Of a DNA stretch of 19,332 bases, positions 15,502 to 19,332 are shown piece after piece. Made by a program: the position numbers and the translations under genes. Origin of the DNA: Haloarculaceae archaeon (GTDB lineage: Archaea; Halobacteriota; Halobacteria; Halobacteriales; Haloarculaceae); NCBI GenBank assembly GCA_018609665.1, contig JAHENN010000128.1, positions 1 to 19,332 on the forward strand. Direction: 5' to 3'. The notes beneath the pieces were generated by a model, which was not told the origin of the DNA, made no database searches, and saw only the letters and a list, made by a program, of their open reading frames with translations. The stretch's first letter is position 1; every line of letters starts with the position of its first letter.

Positions 15502-16497
15502 ATGTCGACCCACGCCTTCGTCGTCGGCGGCACGCGGTTCATCGGCCGCCACACGGTCGCGGAGTTCCGCGAGGCCGGCTACGACGTGACTATCTTCAAC
15601 CGCGGCAGCCACGACAACCCCTTCGCCGACGACGACGCCGTCGCCCGCGTCGAGGGCGACCGGACCGTCGAGGCCGACCTCCGGCGGGCGGCGCTGGAGG
15701 TCGACCCCGACGTCGTCGTCGACTGCGTCGCCTACAGGCCACGGGACGTCCACGCCGCGACGGACATCTTCGCCGACGTCGACGCCTACGTGTACGTCTC
15801 CTCGGGGGCGGCCTACGGCGCCGAGCGCGTCCCGAAGCGGGAAGACGAGACGCCGCTGTGTGACTGCTCGGCGGAGGCGGCCGTCGACGACTCCCCGGAG
15901 ACGTACGGCCCGCGGAAGGCCGGGGGCGACCGGGCGGTGTTCGCCGCCGCCGACCGCGGCGTGAACGCGATGTCGGTTCGGCCGCCGGTCGTCTACGGCC
16001 CGCACGACTACACCGAGCGGTTCGACTACTGGATCGACCGGGTCGACAGCCACGACCGCGTGGTGGTGCCGGGCGACGGAACGAACCTCTGGCATCTCGT
16101 CTACGTGAAGGACGTCGCCGCGGCCCTGCGGACGGTCGCCGAGGAGGGCCGCGCCGGCGAGGCGTACAACGTCGGCGACGGCCACGCGCCGACGCTCGGC
16201 GAGTGGGTGGGGCTGGTGGCCGACGCCTGCGGGACCACCGTCGAGCCGGTGTTCGCCGGCGGGCGCGAACTGGGCGCCGTCGGGCTCTCCCTCGAGGACT
16301 TCCCGCTGTACCGCGACCCGCCGCACCTGCTGTCGACGACGAAGCTGCGGGCGCTGGGGTGGGAGTCGACGGACCACGAGACGGCGCTGTCGGCGACGGT
16401 GGCCGACCACCGCGGGTCGGACCGGACCGGCCGCGACAACGGCCCCGGCCGCGATACCGAGGAGCGGCTGCTGGAGGTGCTCGGGACCGTCGAGTGA
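15502..16497 (+). CDS. NAD-dependent epimerase/dehydratase family protein
   Basis: A 331-residue extended short-chain dehydrogenase. The Rossmann start AFVVGGTRFIGRH (5-17) gives the GxxGxxG-type dinucleotide loop in its GGTxFIG variant, as in the CSP41/YfcH-like branch. Ser100/Ser101 (VYVSSGAAYG) and Tyr135xxxLys139 (YGPRK) supply the catalytic triad. RPPVVYGPHDYTERFDYWID and the motif LVYVKDVAAAL are characteristic of the family's substrate half. The substrate, a nucleotide sugar or other, cannot be inferred, and no sugar-pathway gene adjoins it. The start ATG 15502 directly precedes the first beta strand. The last 30 residues (GSDRTGRDNGPGRDTEERLL) form a charged tail. It converges on the PsiE-like gene with a 19-base gap. 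Confidence 0.9.
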   Translation: MSTHAFVVGGTRFIGRHTVAEFREAGYDVTIFNRGSHDNPFADDDAVARVEGDRTVEADLRRAALEVDPDVVVDCVAYRPRDVHAATDIFADVDAYVYVSSGAAYGAERVPKREDETPLCDCSAEAAVDDSPETYGPRKAGGDRAVFAAADRGVNAMSVRPPVVYGPHDYTERFDYWIDRVDSHDRVVVPGDGTNLWHLVYVKDVAAALRTVAEEGRAGEAYNVGDGHAPTLGEWVGLVADACGTTVEPVFAGGRELGAVGLSLEDFPLYRDPPHLLSTTKLRALGWESTDHETALSATVADHRGSDRTGRDNGPGRDTEERLLEVLGTVE

Positions 16498-16516
16498 GCG
16501 TCCGCGGCGCTCCGTC

Positions 16517-17041
16517 TCAGTCGTCGTCGCCCATCAGGAGGGTGCCGGCGTGGGCCCGCTCGGCGAACAGCAGCGCGACCAGCCCGAAGATGATGACCGC
16601 GTAGGCGACGGCCGCGTAGAGGGCCTCCAGCTCGGAGCCGTACTCGGAGGTCCGGAAGATGATGGCCTTCCGGACCATCGCGATGACGCCCGTGTAGATG
16701 ATGAGCCGGACGATGCGGCGGGTCTCGCTCTCCCGGACGTACGCCAGCACCGTCTGGTAGACCTCGACGATGATGAGCAGCAGCAGCCCGGTATCGATGA
16801 AGCCGACGACGACCGAGGGGTCGGTGATCTCGCCGCTCCGGACGGCCTCGGCGATCTGCAGTCCGAGGTCGCCGACGCCGATGGCGAACAGCAGCGCGAA
16901 CACCGAGGCCGCGGCCAGCTCGATGCCGTGGACGAACCGGTCGGTCAGCTCGGAGAACCGCTCGGAGAGGGAGTCGGCGCCGGTCACCGTCTCCGTCGCG
17001 GCGGCCGCCGGGCCGGAGGTGGTCTGTTCCTCTTCGGTCAT
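16517..17041 (-). CDS. PsiE-like (phosphate-starvation-inducible E family) membrane protein
   Basis: A 174-residue integral membrane protein with four predicted spans, at about 40-62, 77-100, 108-128 and 138-160, behind an acidic cytoplasmic N-terminus of about 35 residues. The arrangement, with the conserved stretch ETRRIVRLIIYTGVIAMVRK between spans 2 and 3 and the start of span 3, and the ending AERAHAGTLLM, fits the PsiE family. In E. coli psiE is induced by phosphate starvation and its biochemical role is unknown; nothing here shows phosphate control. It is transcribed divergently from egsA across 149 bases containing a GGTTTAAACC palindrome. Family call moderately firm, function unknown. 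Confidence 0.82.
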   Translation of the reverse strand: MTEEEQTTSGPAAAATETVTGADSLSERFSELTDRFVHGIELAAASVFALLFAIGVGDLGLQIAEAVRSGEITDPSVVVGFIDTGLLLLIIVEVYQTVLAYVRESETRRIVRLIIYTGVIAMVRKAIIFRTSEYGSELEALYAAVAYAVIIFGLVALLFAERAHAGTLLMGDDD

Positions 17042-17113
17042 GTGTGGAGCGACGGTCGGCCGCCGGGCGGCGGACCGGGCCGGCGCGTGTCGTCTCGGAT
17101 GGGGAGCGCGACC

Positions 17114-17123
17114 GGTTTAAACC
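17114..17123. promoter_or_regulatory. GGTTTAAACC palindrome in the psiE-like/egsA divergent region
   Basis: A perfect 10-bp palindrome whose TTTAAA core reads as a box A in both directions. It lies 72 bases before the PsiE-like ATG, predicting a leader of about 50 bases, and 67 bases before egsA. Because egsA has its own closer box, this one more likely serves the PsiE-like gene, but it could also be a shared element. Confidence 0.4.
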
Positions 17124-17162
17124 CCGTGGTGGGCCGCCGGAACCGAGCGCGGAGGCCAAAGG

Positions 17163-17167
17163 TTTAG
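17163..17167 (+). promoter_or_regulatory. TATA-like box of egsA
   Basis: TTTAG, within AGGTTTAGTC, lies 24-28 bases before the egsA ATG at 17191, the spacing for a leaderless transcript. It shares GGTTTA with the palindrome 47 bases upstream. Confidence 0.45.
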
Positions 17168-17190
17168 TCGCCACCTCGCGCAGAGTCGCT

Positions 17191-18252
17191 ATGTTCGGGA
17201 AGTCAAAGTGGATCCGCCTGCCCCGGAGCGTCGTGCTGGGGCACGGCGTCCTCGACCGGACCGTCGAGGCCGTCGAGGAGCTGTCCCTCGGCGGGCGGCC
17301 GCTCATCGTCACCAGCCCGACGCCGCGGGAGCTGGCGGGCGACCGGCTGGTGGCGGCCTTCGAGGCGGCGGGCGCCGACCCGGCGGTCGTCACCGTCGAG
17401 TCGGCGACGTTCGGCGCCGTCGAGGAGGTGCTCGAGACGGCCGCGTCGGTCGACGCCGGCTTCCTCATCGGGCTCGGCGGCGGCAAGCCGATCGACATCG
17501 CGAAGATGGCGGCCGACGAGCGGGACTGCGGCTTCGTCTCCGTGCCGACCGCCGCCAGCCACGACGGCATCGTCTCCGGCCGTGGGTCGGTGCCGGAGGG
17601 CGACACCCGCCACTCCGTGGCCGCCGACCCGCCGCTTGCGGTCGTCGCCGACACCGAGCTCATCGCCGAGGCGCCGTGGCGGCTCACGACGGCCGGCTGT
17701 GCGGACATCGTCTCCAACTACACCGCGGTCAAGGACTGGCAGCTGGCCCGCCGGCTGAAGGACGTCCGGTACAGCGAGTACGCCGGGGCGCTGTCGCAGA
17801 TGACCGCCGAACTGCTGGTCGACCGCGCCGACGCGATCAAGCGCGGCCTCGAGGAGTCCGCCTGGGTGGTCGCGAAGGCGCTGGTCTCTTCCGGCGTGGC
17901 GATGTCGATTGCCGGCTCCTCGCGGCCGGCCTCCGGCGCCGAACACCTCATCTCCCACCAGCTGGACCGCATCGCCCCGGAGGAGGCGCTGCACGGCCAC
18001 CAGGTCGGTGTCGCCGCGGTCGTCACCGAGTACCTCCACACCGGCGAGGGCGGCGACTGGCGGCGGGTCCGGGACGCCCTGGCCGACATCGGCGCCCCGA
18101 CGACCGCCGCCGGGCTCGGGGTCGACGGCGAGCGGTTCGTCGAGGCGATGACCTCCGCCCACGAGATCCGGGACCGCTACACAATCCTGGGCGACGGCAT
18201 CAGCGAATCGGCAGCCATCGAGGCGGCGACGGTGACCGGCGTTCTCGACTGA
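17191..18252 (+). CDS. egsA: NAD(P)-dependent sn-glycerol-1-phosphate dehydrogenase
   Basis: The enzyme reduces dihydroxyacetone phosphate to sn-glycerol-1-phosphate, the backbone of archaeal ether lipids, in the cytoplasm. The 353-residue product belongs to the iron-containing alcohol dehydrogenase/G1PDH superfamily. It has the nucleotide loop GLGGGKPIDIAK (94-105), the archaeal signature VPTAASHDGIVSGRGS (118-133), and zinc ligands at Asp172 (AGCADIVSNY), His252 (GAEHLISHQ) and His268 (ALHGHQVGV). The length is normal for the family. The start MFGKSKWIRLPRSVVLGHGV is the standard haloarchaeal N-terminus. A longer open frame upstream begins before the expected transcript start and is rejected. 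A 42-base gap separates it from nth on the same strand, so the two may share a transcript. Assignment very secure. Confidence 0.96.
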   Translation: MFGKSKWIRLPRSVVLGHGVLDRTVEAVEELSLGGRPLIVTSPTPRELAGDRLVAAFEAAGADPAVVTVESATFGAVEEVLETAASVDAGFLIGLGGGKPIDIAKMAADERDCGFVSVPTAASHDGIVSGRGSVPEGDTRHSVAADPPLAVVADTELIAEAPWRLTTAGCADIVSNYTAVKDWQLARRLKDVRYSEYAGALSQMTAELLVDRADAIKRGLEESAWVVAKALVSSGVAMSIAGSSRPASGAEHLISHQLDRIAPEEALHGHQVGVAAVVTEYLHTGEGGDWRRVRDALADIGAPTTAAGLGVDGERFVEAMTSAHEIRDRYTILGDGISESAAIEAATVTGVLD

Positions 18253-18294
18253 CCCGTCCGTCAGGCCGAAGTGGGCGGCCGCCGGCCGTCCCGT

Positions 18295-18978
18295 ATGGGA
18301 ACGACGCTGGACTCGCGGGAGACACAGGCCGCCGAGGTGCTGGACCGGCTGTACGACGAGTACCCCGAGCCGGAGATATCGCTGCGCTTCGACTCGCGGC
18401 TGGAGCTGCTGATCGCCGTCGTGCTGTCGGCGCAGTGCACCGACGAGCGGGTCAACTCGGTGACGGCCGACCTCTTCGAGAAGTACGACGGCGCCGCCGA
18501 CTACGCCGCGGCCGACCAGGAGGAACTGGCCGCCGACATCGACTCCATCACCTACTACAACAACAAGGCCAGCTACATCAGGTCGGCCTGCGAGGACATC
18601 CTCGAGGAGCACGACGGCGAGGTGCCGGACACGATGTCGGAGCTGACCGACCTGGCGGGCGTCGGCCGGAAGACGGCCAACGTCGTTCTCCAGCACGGCC
18701 ACGAGGTCGTCGAGGGGGTCGTCGTCGACACGCACGTCCAGCGCATCTCCCGCCGGCTGGGGCTGACCGACGCCGAGCGGCCCGCGAACATCGAGCCGGA
18801 GCTGATGGAGCTGGTCGACCGCGAGCACTGGAAGGAGCTGACCCACCTGTTCATCAGCCACGGCCGGGCGACGTGTACGGCGCGGAACCCCGACTGCGAG
18901 GACTGCGTCCTGGAGGACATCTGTCCGTCGTCGAAGCTGGACGGCGACGTCGACCTGGCGGACGGCAGCGAGTGGTGA
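18295..18978 (+). CDS. nth: Endonuclease III (DNA glycosylase/AP lyase)
   Basis: This base-excision repair enzyme removes oxidised pyrimidines and cleaves the abasic site by beta-elimination. The 227-residue protein contains LSAQCTDERVN (45-54) with the damage-probing Gln, and the helix-hairpin-helix LAGVGRKTANVVL (120-132) with Schiff-base Lys126. Catalytic Asp145 is in VVDTHVQRIS. The 4Fe-4S cluster is complete at Cys194, Cys201, Cys204 and Cys210 in the exact Cx6Cx2Cx5C spacing. All catalytic and cluster residues are present, so it should be active. ATG 18295 is preferred to an ATG eight codons earlier because the shorter form begins with the usual acidic N-terminus; this choice is uncertain. 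It ends three bases from the stop codon of the convergent membrane-protein gene. Confidence 0.96.
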   Translation: MGTTLDSRETQAAEVLDRLYDEYPEPEISLRFDSRLELLIAVVLSAQCTDERVNSVTADLFEKYDGAADYAAADQEELAADIDSITYYNNKASYIRSACEDILEEHDGEVPDTMSELTDLAGVGRKTANVVLQHGHEVVEGVVVDTHVQRISRRLGLTDAERPANIEPELMELVDREHWKELTHLFISHGRATCTARNPDCEDCVLEDICPSSKLDGDVDLADGSEW

Positions 18979-18981
18979 CCG

Positions 18982-19332
18982 TCACCGGAGGAGCAGCGTT
19001 CCGACGGCGACGACCGTCAGCGGCGTCAGCGACAGCGCGACGGCGTCGACGGTCGGGGACCGCGGCGCGAGGAACTCCCCCTGCCGGCGGGCGAACCGCG
19101 GCCGGGCAGCGATGGCGAGGTCGCCGCTGGACAGCGACCCCCAGAACGACAGCGCCAGCAGGACCGGGACGACGAGCGGCGACCCTGGCGGGAGGACGGC
19201 GCCGACGGCCCACGCGGCCGCCAGCGCCAGCGCCAGCGGGGCCACGGCGACGGCCCGGATGACCGGCGTCGGGGTGTCGGCGTCGAGCGTCGCGTTCACC
19301 CGGGCCAGCGGCTCCGGGTCGCCGTCCCACGA
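18982..19332 (-). CDS. Small membrane protein of unknown function, probably continuing past the right edge
   Basis: I do not recognise the family. The frame stays open to the right edge. Before a possible GTG start at 19299 it reads SWDGDPEPLARV, which has haloarchaeal acidic character, so the true start may be at or just beyond the edge. The protein shows two adjacent hydrophobic stretches (IRAVAVAPLALALAAAWAVG and LVVPVLLALSFWGSL), a basic loop (AARPRFARRQGEF) and a third span near the C-terminus (VDAVALSLTPLTVVAVGTLL) ending LLR. There are no catalytic motifs. It converges on nth with only a three-base gap, so the transcripts' 3' ends must overlap. Real gene likely; function unknown. Confidence 0.65.
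   Translation of the reverse strand, partial: SWDGDPEPLARVNATLDADTPTPVIRAVAVAPLALALAAAWAVGAVLPPGSPLVVPVLLALSFWGSLSSGDLAIAARPRFARRQGEFLAPRSPTVDAVALSLTPLTVVAVGTLLLR

Noticed and set aside
1..19332. Mobile element, integrase, CRISPR array, rRNA or tRNA
   Set aside because: No transposase or integrase motifs, no regularly spaced repeats and no tRNA-like or rRNA sequence were found on either strand. The only large repeat is the peptidase duplication, which has no flanking insertion-sequence features.

Overview
The window reads as chromosomal DNA from a halophilic archaeon (class Halobacteria). Four things support this: very high G+C with strong G/C at third codon positions, proteins rich in Asp and Glu, the archaeal marker genes tfb (TFIIB-type factor) and egsA (glycerol-1-phosphate dehydrogenase, which sets archaeal lipid stereochemistry), and several starts with a TATA-like box about 25-30 bases upstream, as expected for leaderless transcripts. 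No rRNA, tRNA, CRISPR array, insertion sequence or integrase was seen. Genus cannot be settled from the sequence alone.

Layout. 1-568: 3' end of a TFB gene, cut by the window edge. 669-2252: NAD(P)-dependent aldehyde dehydrogenase. 2428-3159 (-): GNAT acetyltransferase. 3270-5006: polytopic GT-C-like membrane protein of the Agl23/TIGR03663 type, whose 3' end overlaps the convergent hpt gene (4979-5572, -). 5635-6036 (-): small single-span pilin-like protein. 6134-7291 (-): coaBC. 7404-7835: SCP2-like protein. 8016-11711 and 11840-15457: two tandem, very large Tat-exported M14 zinc carboxypeptidases. 15502-16497: NAD-dependent epimerase. 16517-17041 (-): PsiE-like membrane protein. 17191-18252: egsA. 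18295-18978: nth endonuclease III. 18982-19332 (-): membrane protein running to or off the right edge.

Most genes are ordinary haloarchaeal housekeeping genes, single or in pairs: CoA synthesis, purine salvage, ether-lipid backbone, base-excision repair, basal transcription. They do not form one pathway.

The most notable segment is 7.9-15.5 kb. It holds a tandem duplication of a roughly 1200-residue exported metallopeptidase with the order Tat signal, M14 catalytic domain, PPC-like beta domain, second beta domain, amidotransferase-like alpha/beta domain and C-terminal beta domain. The copies are nearly identical in nucleotides at the 5' end, with one stretch of 112 identical bases, and similar at the 3' end, but strongly diverged in the middle. 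A 28-base promoter-region block is kept at exactly the same distance from both start codons while the leader after it has diverged. This pattern suggests duplication followed by patchy gene conversion, or a mosaic second copy, with retained co-regulation.
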